Source: Chloroflexota bacterium (GTDB lineage Bacteria; Chloroflexota; Limnocylindria; QHBO01). Taken from it: DNA of 6,551 bases. The notes below the pieces were generated by a model that did no database searches, had not been told where the DNA came from, and worked only from the letters and a program-made list of their open reading frames with translations. Both the position numbers and the translations under genes were made by a program. This document shows positions 1 to 4,737 of the stretch, in pieces; position 1 is the stretch's first letter; every line of letters begins with the position of its first letter. Location: assembly GCA_013820865.1 (NCBI GenBank), contig JACDHU010000103.1, positions 1 through 6,551 on the forward strand, read 5' to 3'.

Positions 1-2
1 TT

Positions 3-71
3 CGCCGACCTGTCGCTGGGTGTCGATTGCGGGTGCTTAGCTCCCCAAGAATGGCTCCAGCCAGGTCGGCG
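3..71. repeat. 10-bp inverted repeat flanking the oxidoreductase stop codon
   Basis: CGCCGACCTG (3-12) and CAGGTCGGCG (62-71) are perfect reverse complements 49 bp apart, on either side of the TAA at 37-39. One arm lies within the coding region, the other beyond it. A long-loop mRNA hairpin enclosing the stop is possible. With this GC content and spacing, one such match in 6.5 kb may arise by chance. Bases 1-36 show no other feature. Confidence 0.3.
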
Positions 72-1332
72 CATGCACGACCCCGATGTAGCGACCGGGA
101 TCGAACGGCGCGAGCGGCAGCGTAGATGGCGCGCCCGAAACGATCAGCTCCGCCATCAGCAACCCCAGGACTGGTGCGTAGGGATGGCCGTGGCCTGTCA
201 GGCCTGCCGCAACGTAGGCGCCAGGCAGCGGCGTGCCGTCCTCCGCGGGCAGCGGTCCGGCCATAGGGATCTCGAGCGAGGCGAAGTCGAGCAGTCCGGC
301 CCAGCAGCGGATGATGCGGGCGTCGCTCAGTGCCGGATGCAGACGCTCCAGCAGGCGGGCCAGCAACGGCGGAATCGACGATCGAACGCGGGTGGAGTAC
401 GAGCCGATCCCCATTCCCTCATCGGCTACAGCGAACCCTCCGATCACGACCTCGCCTGAGCGCATCTGGCGCCAGTACTCGTTGCACTGGTTCGTCTCGA
501 ACCCGGGTGCGCCGATGCTGAAGGGCAGCATCTCGGTCACGCACACCGTCTCGCGGATCGGCGTGAGGTTGGCGGCGAGGTGCGGAGCAAGTGACGGCGT
601 CCACGCATTGGTGGCCAGCAATACCGAGCCTGACGCCACCTCCCCGTGCGAGGTCGCCACGCCGGTCACGCGCCCGCCGCCCGCCAGCAGCCGATCCACC
701 CGCACGCCGGTGACGACGGTTCCGCCGAGCACGCGGACCCGCTCGAGCAGCCCATAGCACAGCCGGAATGGGTTGAGCTTGGCGTCGCCCGGCGTCCATT
801 TCGCCGCGCGTACCTGGTCAATCGCCAATCCCGGCGCTAGCTCCGCCAGCTCGGTGCGGTCCACGACTCGCACCTCGAGGCCCGCGTCAGCCTGGAGAGC
901 GGCCATGCTCCGCACGTGAGCCTCTTCCACATCGTCAACCGCGAGGTCGAGCGAGCCGAACCGGTCCCATTCGATGCCGCCCGGCAGCTCGGCGTCCCAG
1001 GCCTCGAGCATGTCGAGGGAGCGCGTCGTGTAGTCGAGGATCGAGCGTGTCCCGGACGCGTGCACGAGGCGCGTCACCCGGTCGAAGTGCCCACCAAGGC
1101 CGGCGAGCGCCATGCCGGCGTTTCGGCCCGACGCGCCCCAGGCCGGGGCGTTGGCCTCGATCACCAGTGGTCGCATTCCGGCGAGCGCGAGGTGGTAAGC
1201 CGCCGATGCGCCGAGCATCCCGCCTCCGATCACGACCACCTCCGCGCCCGACGGCAGTTCGGCACGAGGATCCGGCGTGAACGGCACGTTCTCGGGTGGC
1301 GGCGTGAAGATCGGCTCGGGTGACAGGCTCAC
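37..1332 (-). CDS. FAD-dependent oxidoreductase of the DAO (D-amino-acid/glycine/sarcosine oxidase-like) family
   Basis: Probable soluble flavoenzyme oxidising an amine or amino acid; the substrate cannot be read from sequence. With the GTG start at 1332 the protein has 431 aa, normal for the family. Residues 31-60 form the FAD Rossmann unit: strand VVVI, glycine motif GGGMLG (36-41), and an acidic residue (E59) ending the second strand for the ADP ribose. GASGRNAG (66-73) follows, a signature of this family. The C-terminus carries AAGLTGHGHPYAPVLG, matching the family's second FAD-contacting segment. There is no signal peptide or membrane segment. The frame stays open to 1599, but the extra N-terminus is antisense to the neighbouring hydrolase gene and is low-complexity. 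ATGs at 1350 and 1368 are alternatives. GTG 1332 is preferred because TACGCT lies 8 nt before it on this strand. The gene is divergent from the hydrolase gene and ends in TAA. Family assignment is firm; start and substrate are less so. Confidence 0.9.
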   Translation of the reverse strand: MSLSPEPIFTPPPENVPFTPDPRAELPSGAEVVVIGGGMLGASAAYHLALAGMRPLVIEANAPAWGASGRNAGMALAGLGGHFDRVTRLVHASGTRSILDYTTRSLDMLEAWDAELPGGIEWDRFGSLDLAVDDVEEAHVRSMAALQADAGLEVRVVDRTELAELAPGLAIDQVRAAKWTPGDAKLNPFRLCYGLLERVRVLGGTVVTGVRVDRLLAGGGRVTGVATSHGEVASGSVLLATNAWTPSLAPHLAANLTPIRETVCVTEMLPFSIGAPGFETNQCNEYWRQMRSGEVVIGGFAVADEGMGIGSYSTRVRSSIPPLLARLLERLHPALSDARIIRCWAGLLDFASLEIPMAGPLPAEDGTPLPGAYVAAGLTGHGHPYAPVLGLLMAELIVSGAPSTLPLAPFDPGRYIGVVHAPTWLEPFLGS

Positions 1333-1340
1333 GGGCGCCG

Positions 1341-1346
1341 AGCGTA
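1341..1346 (-). promoter_or_regulatory. Candidate -10 hexamer (TACGCT) for the leftward oxidoreductase gene, leaderless arrangement
   Basis: Read on the minus strand, TACGCT is followed by 8 nt (cggcgccc) and then an in-frame GTG at 1332-1330. This fits the TANNNT -10 consensus with transcription starting at or near the start codon. No convincing -35 is visible 16-19 bp upstream. The hexamer shares the TA step 1345-1346 with the opposing -10 of the hydrolase gene. Confidence 0.5.
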
Positions 1347-1350
1347 CCAT
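1345..1350 (+). promoter_or_regulatory. Candidate -10 hexamer (TACCAT) for the rightward hydrolase-like gene, leaderless arrangement
   Basis: TACCAT is followed by 7 nt (cggaccc) and GTG 1358, so the predicted transcript would start at the start codon. A -35-like GTGACA (1320-1325, 5 of 6 to TTGACA) lies upstream with a long 19-bp spacer. No Shine-Dalgarno precedes the GTG, which supports leaderless expression. Confidence 0.55.
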
Positions 1351-1357
1351 CGGACCC

Positions 1358-2308
1358 GTGACGCGCATCGAGGAACTGAGGTTCCAGGCTGGCGACGCTT
1401 CGCTGGCCGCGACCCTGACCCTGCCCGACGGCGAAGGTCGCCTGCCATGGGTCCTGCTTGTGCCGTCCTGGCTGCCGCGTGGGCGCGATGGCGGATGGGA
1501 CCGCGCCGGGCATCCATCGTGGTTCGCGCCGCCCCCTGACGCCCGGCTGGGGCTCTTCACGCGGTTGGCTGACGCGTTCGCCGCGCGCGGCGTGGCCACG
1601 CTGCGCTACGACCCTCGTGGCTGCGGTGAGTCCGATGGCGCGTGGGAGAAGGTCAGCCTGTTCACTCGTATCGACGACGCGCGGGATGCCATCGGCGCCA
1701 TGCGTTCTCGCCCGGAGCTTGATCTGCGGCGTGCGGCGGTCGTGGGGCACGGGGAAGGAGCCAGCGTCGCGCTGAGCGTCGCGATTGGAGACCCGGCCAT
1801 CGGCGCGGTGGGGCTCATCGGTCCAGCCGCTCGCTCGTTGCGGGGGGTGATGCGCCGCGGCGCGGCCGAACGAGGGCGAACCGGCGCAGATCGCGAGCAC
1901 CCGATCGTCGAATCCCTCGATCGCAACCTGGAGGAGCTCGTCGAACGTGCCGACCGCCGCGAGACCACCATGTTGCTCAACGAGATCGAGCTGAAGCTGG
2001 CGGCGTGGGAGCAGGGATTCCACACCCCCGCGATGGCGCTTGCCACGATGCTCCATCGCAACGTCGTGCTGGCCCATGGAATCCATGACGCATGGGCCGA
2101 CCCCGAAGAGTCATTGTTCCTGGCCGATGCGCTGCGCGAGGCAGGCAACACACCGGAGCGCCAGGTGCTCGACGGCGCGGGACACGACCTGGCCGAGGCC
2201 GATGACGCAGCCATCGGTGCCTTCGCCGATGCGCTCAGCGCTCGCATGGAGGCGCGCGAGCTTCCTCCGGTGCTGCTGGCCATCGAGGAGATGAGCGCCG
2301 ACCGCTAG
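1358..2308 (+). CDS. Alpha/beta-hydrolase-fold protein lacking the nucleophile serine
   Basis: From GTG 1358 the protein is 316 aa. It shows the alpha/beta-hydrolase order: an early beta strand PWVLLVPSW; a YDPRGCGES segment (residues 84-92) typical of esterase/peptidase-type members; the nucleophile-elbow strand AAVVGHGEGASV; HGIHDAWADP with a candidate acid (D244); and GAGHD with a candidate catalytic histidine (H276). The elbow reads GHGEG (130-134) where active enzymes have GxSxG, usually GHSEG. Gly132 (codon GGG, 1751-1753) therefore replaces the serine. Either the protein is not a serine hydrolase, or another residue serves. Residues about 165-225 form a charged helical cap. There is no signal peptide. 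The start was chosen from the -10 spacing; an upstream in-frame ATG at 1277 would run into the oxidoreductase coding region. The TAG stop overlaps the next gene's -10. Fold confident, function unknown. Confidence 0.87.
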   Translation: MTRIEELRFQAGDASLAATLTLPDGEGRLPWVLLVPSWLPRGRDGGWDRAGHPSWFAPPPDARLGLFTRLADAFAARGVATLRYDPRGCGESDGAWEKVSLFTRIDDARDAIGAMRSRPELDLRRAAVVGHGEGASVALSVAIGDPAIGAVGLIGPAARSLRGVMRRGAAERGRTGADREHPIVESLDRNLEELVERADRRETTMLLNEIELKLAAWEQGFHTPAMALATMLHRNVVLAHGIHDAWADPEESLFLADALREAGNTPERQVLDGAGHDLAEADDAAIGAFADALSARMEARELPPVLLAIEEMSADR

Positions 2309-2311
2309 AAT
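2306..2311 (+). promoter_or_regulatory. Candidate -10 hexamer (TAGAAT) for the peroxiredoxin gene, leaderless arrangement
   Basis: TAGAAT is 5 of 6 to TATAAT and lies 7 nt (ttcgtgc) before ATG 2319. Its first three bases are the TAG stop codon of the preceding hydrolase-like gene, so stop and promoter are superimposed. No clear -35 and no Shine-Dalgarno are present. It implies that the peroxiredoxin operon can be transcribed independently of the hydrolase gene. Confidence 0.6.
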
Positions 2312-2318
2312 TTCGTGC

Positions 2319-2783
2319 ATGAGCCGATTGAACGCCGGCGATCCCGCCCCCGACTTCACGATGGCCGCTGATGATGGCAGCATCATGTCGACCGATGATC
2401 TCGCTGGATCGCGATATGCCCTCTACTTCTATCCCAAGGACGACACGCCCGGTTGTACGACCCAGGCGTGCGAGCTGCGCGACAACTGGTCGCGCGTGAG
2501 CGACACCGGCGTCGAGGTCTTCGGCGTCTCGCCCGACAGCGTGAAGAGACACGCGAAGTTCCGCGAGAAGTACGCGCTTCCGTATCGGCTCCTGTCGGAC
2601 GAAGGCCATCGCGTGGCCGAGGCATTCGGGGTGTGGGTGAAAAAAATGTTCGCGGGTCGCGAGTACATGGGCACCGAGCGATCGACGTTCGTGGTCGGAC
2701 CCGATCGGCGCATCGAGCACGTCCTGGCCCAGGTCAAGCCGGCCGAGCACGTGGATCAGCTGGTCGAGGCGCTGTCGGCATGA
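2319..2783 (+). CDS. bcp: Peroxiredoxin, BCP/PrxQ type (thioredoxin-dependent thiol peroxidase)
   Basis: Cytoplasmic thiol peroxidase that reduces hydrogen peroxide and organic hydroperoxides, normally using thioredoxin as reductant. The 154-aa length is standard. The N-terminus has the GDPAPDFT motif. YFYPKDDTPGCTTQACELRD (37-55 region) holds the peroxidatic Cys46 in its PxxxTxxC-like setting and a resolving Cys51 five residues on, the spacing of the 2-Cys PrxQ/BCP subgroup. Later conserved blocks include FGVSPDS, LLSDEGHRVAEAFGVW, KKMFAGREYMG and RSTFVVGPDRRI. ATG 2319 gives exactly the family N-terminus and lies 7 nt after a TAGAAT hexamer. The TGA stop overlaps the ATG of a 36-aa membrane protein, so the gene probably heads a small operon with two microproteins. 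Confidence 0.96.
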   Translation: MSRLNAGDPAPDFTMAADDGSIMSTDDLAGSRYALYFYPKDDTPGCTTQACELRDNWSRVSDTGVEVFGVSPDSVKRHAKFREKYALPYRLLSDEGHRVAEAFGVWVKKMFAGREYMGTERSTFVVGPDRRIEHVLAQVKPAEHVDQLVEALSA

Positions 2784-2890
2784 AGGTCGAACGCACCGTG
2801 GTCGTCGCCAGCGTCGTGGTGGCATCGACCGCGGTCGTCGTCCTGCTCGCCGTCATGGCCTTTGTCGTCCTGCTCGACCCGATTCCATGA
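2780..2890 (+). CDS. 36-aa single-span membrane microprotein, ATGA-coupled to bcp
   Basis: I do not recognise a family. The 36-residue product starts MKVERT, then runs through an almost wholly Val/Ala/Leu segment (about residues 7-31), and ends LLDPIP. This is a single predicted transmembrane helix with positive residues only at the N-terminus, suggesting an N-in, C-out orientation. Its ATG overlaps the peroxiredoxin TGA (ATGA, 2780-2783), and its own stop overlaps the next ATG the same way (ATGA, 2887-2890). A weak GAGG lies 10 nt upstream. The paired overlaps, rather than homology, are the main reason to accept it. It could still be a chance short frame, because Val/Ala/Leu-rich frames arise easily at this GC content. 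Confidence 0.6.
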   Translation: MKVERTVVVASVVVASTAVVVLLAVMAFVVLLDPIP

Positions 2891-3036
2891 TCTGGATCGC
2901 CACGGCGGTGGCCCTCGTGCTGTGGCTGGCCGGGGTCATCCTGCGACTTGGCCAGTGGGTGAACCTCCTGCTGCTGGTCGCCGCCGTGCTCCTGGTGTAT
3001 CAGGTTATCGAGGAGCGTCGTCCGCGCGGCGAATGA
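2887..3036 (+). CDS. 49-aa membrane protein, lmo0937-like small protein
   Basis: The 49-residue protein begins MIWIATAVALVLWLAG, has a short polar turn (RLGQWVN, 20-26), a second hydrophobic run LLLLVAAVLLVYQ, and a charged tail EERRPRGE. This two-helix hairpin with an M-hydrophobic-W start and an LVLWL-x-G block resembles the lmo0937-type family of roughly 48-aa membrane proteins. It aligns with the 48-aa protein at 3136-3282 through the initial M-x-W, LVLWLxG, VAAxVLL-(Y/F)Q and RR. The ATG overlaps the stop of the 36-aa protein (ATGA), with no Shine-Dalgarno, so translation probably depends on coupling. It would be the third gene of the peroxiredoxin operon. Molecular function is unknown; a link to envelope or oxidative stress is inferred from context. 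Confidence 0.72.
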   Translation: MIWIATAVALVLWLAGVILRLGQWVNLLLLVAAVLLVYQVIEERRPRGE

Positions 3037-3055
3037 GCGCTCGGTCGCCGTTCTG

Positions 3056-3068
3056 GCACACAATGTGC
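3056..3068 (+). promoter_or_regulatory. Inverted repeat beside an extended -10-like element, candidate operator/promoter
   Basis: GCACA-caa-TGTGC is a perfect 5-bp inverted repeat in the 99-bp gap before the 48-aa membrane-protein gene. It runs into TGCGATATT (3066-3074), which resembles an extended -10 (TGn plus GATATT, 4 of 6 to TATAAT). No good -35 is visible. The predicted transcript would carry a leader of about 55 nt, unlike the leaderless genes nearby. The combination is suggestive of a regulated promoter but weak. Confidence 0.3.
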
Positions 3069-3124
3069 GATATTCCGGTGCGGCGCGATGCATCGGGCAT
3101 CGCAGGAGGGGATGAAACTGAAGT

Positions 3125-3130
3125 GAGGAG
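3125..3130 (+). promoter_or_regulatory. Shine-Dalgarno GAGGAG for the 48-aa membrane protein
   Basis: GAGGAG sits 5 nt before ATG 3136 and is the clearest Shine-Dalgarno in the window. It fixes the start of the small gene and shows that this mRNA has a true 5' leader, in contrast to the TANNNT-leaderless starts nearby. Confidence 0.75.
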
Positions 3131-3135
3131 AAACC

Positions 3136-3282
3136 ATGCTCTGGACGATCATCGTCATCCTGTTGGTGCTCTGGCTCCTGGGTTTGCTGACCGGAGCGGT
3201 CGGTAACCTGATCTGGATCGTTCTGGTGGTTGCGGCCGCGGTGCTGCTGTTCCAGTTGCTCAGCGGCCGTCGATCCGTCTGA
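3136..3282 (+). CDS. 48-aa lmo0937-like membrane protein
   Basis: The product begins MLWTIIVILLVLWLLGLL, has a Gly/Asn turn (TGAVGN, 19-24), a second hydrophobic helix LIWIVLVVAAAVLLFQLL, and a short basic tail SGRRSV. Its length, MLW start, LVLWLLG block, central glycine turn and basic C-terminus fit the lmo0937 family of small two-helix membrane proteins. Listeria lmo0937 is known to belong to the general-stress regulon; the biochemical role is unknown. It has its own Shine-Dalgarno and is separated by 99 bp from the preceding microprotein, so it is probably a separate unit. It is followed by a stem-loop. Identity as a real gene is strong; function is not known. Confidence 0.86.
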   Translation: MLWTIIVILLVLWLLGLLTGAVGNLIWIVLVVAAAVLLFQLLSGRRSV

Positions 3283-3290
3283 CCAGAGTG

Positions 3291-3339
3291 GATGCCGGCC
3301 GGCACGATCCCTGATCGTTCGGGGGGAGGGGCCGGCATC
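3291..3339 (+). terminator. Two-tier stem-loop, probable terminator-like or RNA-processing structure
   Basis: The outer arms GATGCCGGCC (3291-3300) and GGCCGGCATC (3330-3339) are a perfect 10-bp inverted repeat. Inside is a second perfect hairpin, ACGATC-cct-GATCGT (3304-3318). The element starts 9 bp after the 48-aa gene's stop and ends before the next gene's -10, the expected place for a transcript end. There is no T-tract, so it is not a textbook intrinsic terminator. It may instead stabilise the mRNA 3' end or work with Rho. Confidence 0.5.
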
Positions 3340-3396
3340 ACCTGACGGACCGGACAAGACCCGCCTCGCGACCGATGAGCTGACACGCCCATCGGC

Positions 3397-3402
3397 TACG
3401 CT
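3397..3402 (+). promoter_or_regulatory. Candidate -10 hexamer (TACGCT) for the nuclease/ATPase operon, leaderless or near-leaderless
   Basis: TACGCT lies 9 nt (tggcgggcc) before the TTG start at 3412. There is no Shine-Dalgarno, and an in-frame stop at 3376-3378 rules out an earlier start. It is the same hexamer as the one proposed for the leftward oxidoreductase gene. No convincing -35 was found. Confidence 0.5.
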
Positions 3403-3411
3403 TGGCGGGCC

Positions 3412-4737
3412 TTGTCGTCCCTCCAGCCGTTCCGCTTTCTGCATACCGGTGACCTTCACCTGGACAGTCCCATCGAGGGTCTCGCCTCGGAGGCTCCGCC
3501 GGATGTTCTGACCGTTCTTCGCCACGCCACCACCGAAGCCTGGCGCTCGGTGGTCCGCACGGCGCTTGCTGAATCGGTGGACTTCGTGGTCGTGGCCGGG
3601 GATGTGTTCGAGGTCGCCAGCCCGACGCTGCTCGGACAGACGCGGTTTCGGGACGGCCTGGCCGAGCTGGCTGCGGCCGGAATTCGGAGCTTCGTTGTTC
3701 ACGGCAACCACGATCCGCTCGACGGACGCAGCTGGGCGCCGTCGCTGGAGTTCCCGGCCGCGGTGCATCGGTTCGGGACGGCGGCGGTCGAGAACGTTCC
3801 GGTGCTGCGCGACGGCCACGAGATCGCCCGCATCCATGGACGTTCGTATCCGACCACGGCTGTCAGTGAGAATTACGCTGCCGGGTTTCGGGCCGATCCG
3901 GCCGGACCGTTCTCCATCGGCCTGTTGCACACCAACGTGGGCGATCGTCCGGGCCATGCGAACTATGCTCCGTGCTCTCTTGAGGACCTGCGAGCCTCGG
4001 GCATGGACTACTGGGCGCTTGGCCACATCCATCAGCCCGGTCAGGTGTTGGCCGATCCGCCGGCGTTCTACAGCGGTATCCCGCAGGGTCGCGATCCCGG
4101 GGAGCTTGGCGCGCGCGGCTGCTACGTGGTGGACGTTGACGCCGCGGGCCGCGTCAACCCGCGTTTCGTGGCCACCGACGTCGTGCGCTGGCAGCCACTG
4201 GACCTGTCGATCTCGTCCGTGGCCGATGACGAGGCGCTCGGACGCGCCGCCCGCGCGGCCATCGGCGCGGCCATCGAGGCTGCCGATGGGCGTTCGCTCG
4301 TCATTCGCCTCCGCATTTCCGGCCGCGGTCCGCTGCACGGTCACCTCGCAAGGACGGGCTACATCCAGGATCTGCGCGAGCTGCTCAACGAGGAGGGGAT
4401 CGGCGCCTCCGGGTTCGCCTGGGTGGAGTCGATCCGCGACGCCACGCGGCCCGATGTCGACCTCGAGGTCCGGCGCGAGGCGCCAGACTTCGTCGGCGAC
4501 TTCCTGCGCACGGCTGCGTCGGCACGCCGCAGCGTTCGAACCACCGATCCGGACGAGCATGAACGCTGGACAGCCGCGCTGCGTACTGCCGTCGCGCCGC
4601 TGTTCGACGAATCGCAGCGTGGCCGGCGCCATCTGCGTGATGCGCGACCGGACGACGACGAGCTCAGCGGCCGGCTCCTCGACGACGCGGAGGCCATGGC
4701 GATCGACCTCCTGCTCACCGCCGAGGACGAACGCTGA
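3412..4737 (+). CDS. yhaO: SbcD/YhaO-like DNA repair metallophosphoesterase (nuclease subunit)
   Basis: Predicted Mn-dependent nuclease of the Mre11/SbcD superfamily, expected to partner the ATPase encoded next. The 441-aa protein shows the phosphoesterase motifs in order: GDLHL (D14, H16), GDVFE (D64), GNHD (N99, H100), LLHTN (H173) and GHIHQ (H205, H207). All metal-binding positions that I can identify are present, so the active site looks intact. The capping region and an acidic, Arg-rich C-terminal tail (about 350-441) follow, as in YhaO-type proteins. The rare TTG start is the only one available: an in-frame TGA lies at 3376 and motif I begins at residue 13. The stop overlaps the following ATG (TGATG), so the two subunits are translationally coupled. 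The preference for YhaO over SbcD rests on the partner's YhaN-like features. Confidence 0.92.
   Translation: MSSLQPFRFLHTGDLHLDSPIEGLASEAPPDVLTVLRHATTEAWRSVVRTALAESVDFVVVAGDVFEVASPTLLGQTRFRDGLAELAAAGIRSFVVHGNHDPLDGRSWAPSLEFPAAVHRFGTAAVENVPVLRDGHEIARIHGRSYPTTAVSENYAAGFRADPAGPFSIGLLHTNVGDRPGHANYAPCSLEDLRASGMDYWALGHIHQPGQVLADPPAFYSGIPQGRDPGELGARGCYVVDVDAAGRVNPRFVATDVVRWQPLDLSISSVADDEALGRAARAAIGAAIEAADGRSLVIRLRISGRGPLHGHLARTGYIQDLRELLNEEGIGASGFAWVESIRDATRPDVDLEVRREAPDFVGDFLRTAASARRSVRTTDPDEHERWTAALRTAVAPLFDESQRGRRHLRDARPDDDELSGRLLDDAEAMAIDLLLTAEDER

Noticed and set aside
1333..1599. N-terminal extension of the oxidoreductase to an ATG at 1599
   Set aside because: The extra 89 residues are Ser/Arg/Pro low-complexity antisense to the hydrolase-like gene, and the family N-terminus needs only about 30 residues before the FAD motif.
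935..2086. 383-codon leftward open frame opposite the hydrolase-like gene and inside the oxidoreductase
   Set aside because: The translation is Arg-rich and unstructured, and it overlaps two better-supported genes in other frames.
2640..2646. Run of seven A residues in the peroxiredoxin gene, possible slippage or frameshift site
   Set aside because: It encodes the Lys-Lys-Met of the normal KKM block conserved in BCP proteins, and the frame continues correctly to a full-length protein.
3055..3068. Sigma-54-like -24/-12 pattern (GG-N10-GC within TGGCAC...TGC)
   Set aside because: The -24 half matches, but the -12 half lacks the TTGC form, no enhancer-binding protein gene is nearby, and one match of this kind is expected by chance at high GC.
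3112..3126. Four-codon leader peptide (MKLK) before the 48-aa gene
   Set aside because: Its Shine-Dalgarno-like GGAGG is only 2 nt from the ATG, too close for good initiation, and the codons have no attenuator-like repeat. It is kept only as part of the leader observation.
2734..4632. 632-codon leftward open frame opposite the peroxiredoxin tail, the microproteins and the nuclease gene
   Set aside because: It crosses two transcription units, a stem-loop and promoters. Its translation is low-complexity Arg/Gly/His-rich with no domain, and it lies opposite a gene with intact catalytic motifs. It is a by-product of high GC.
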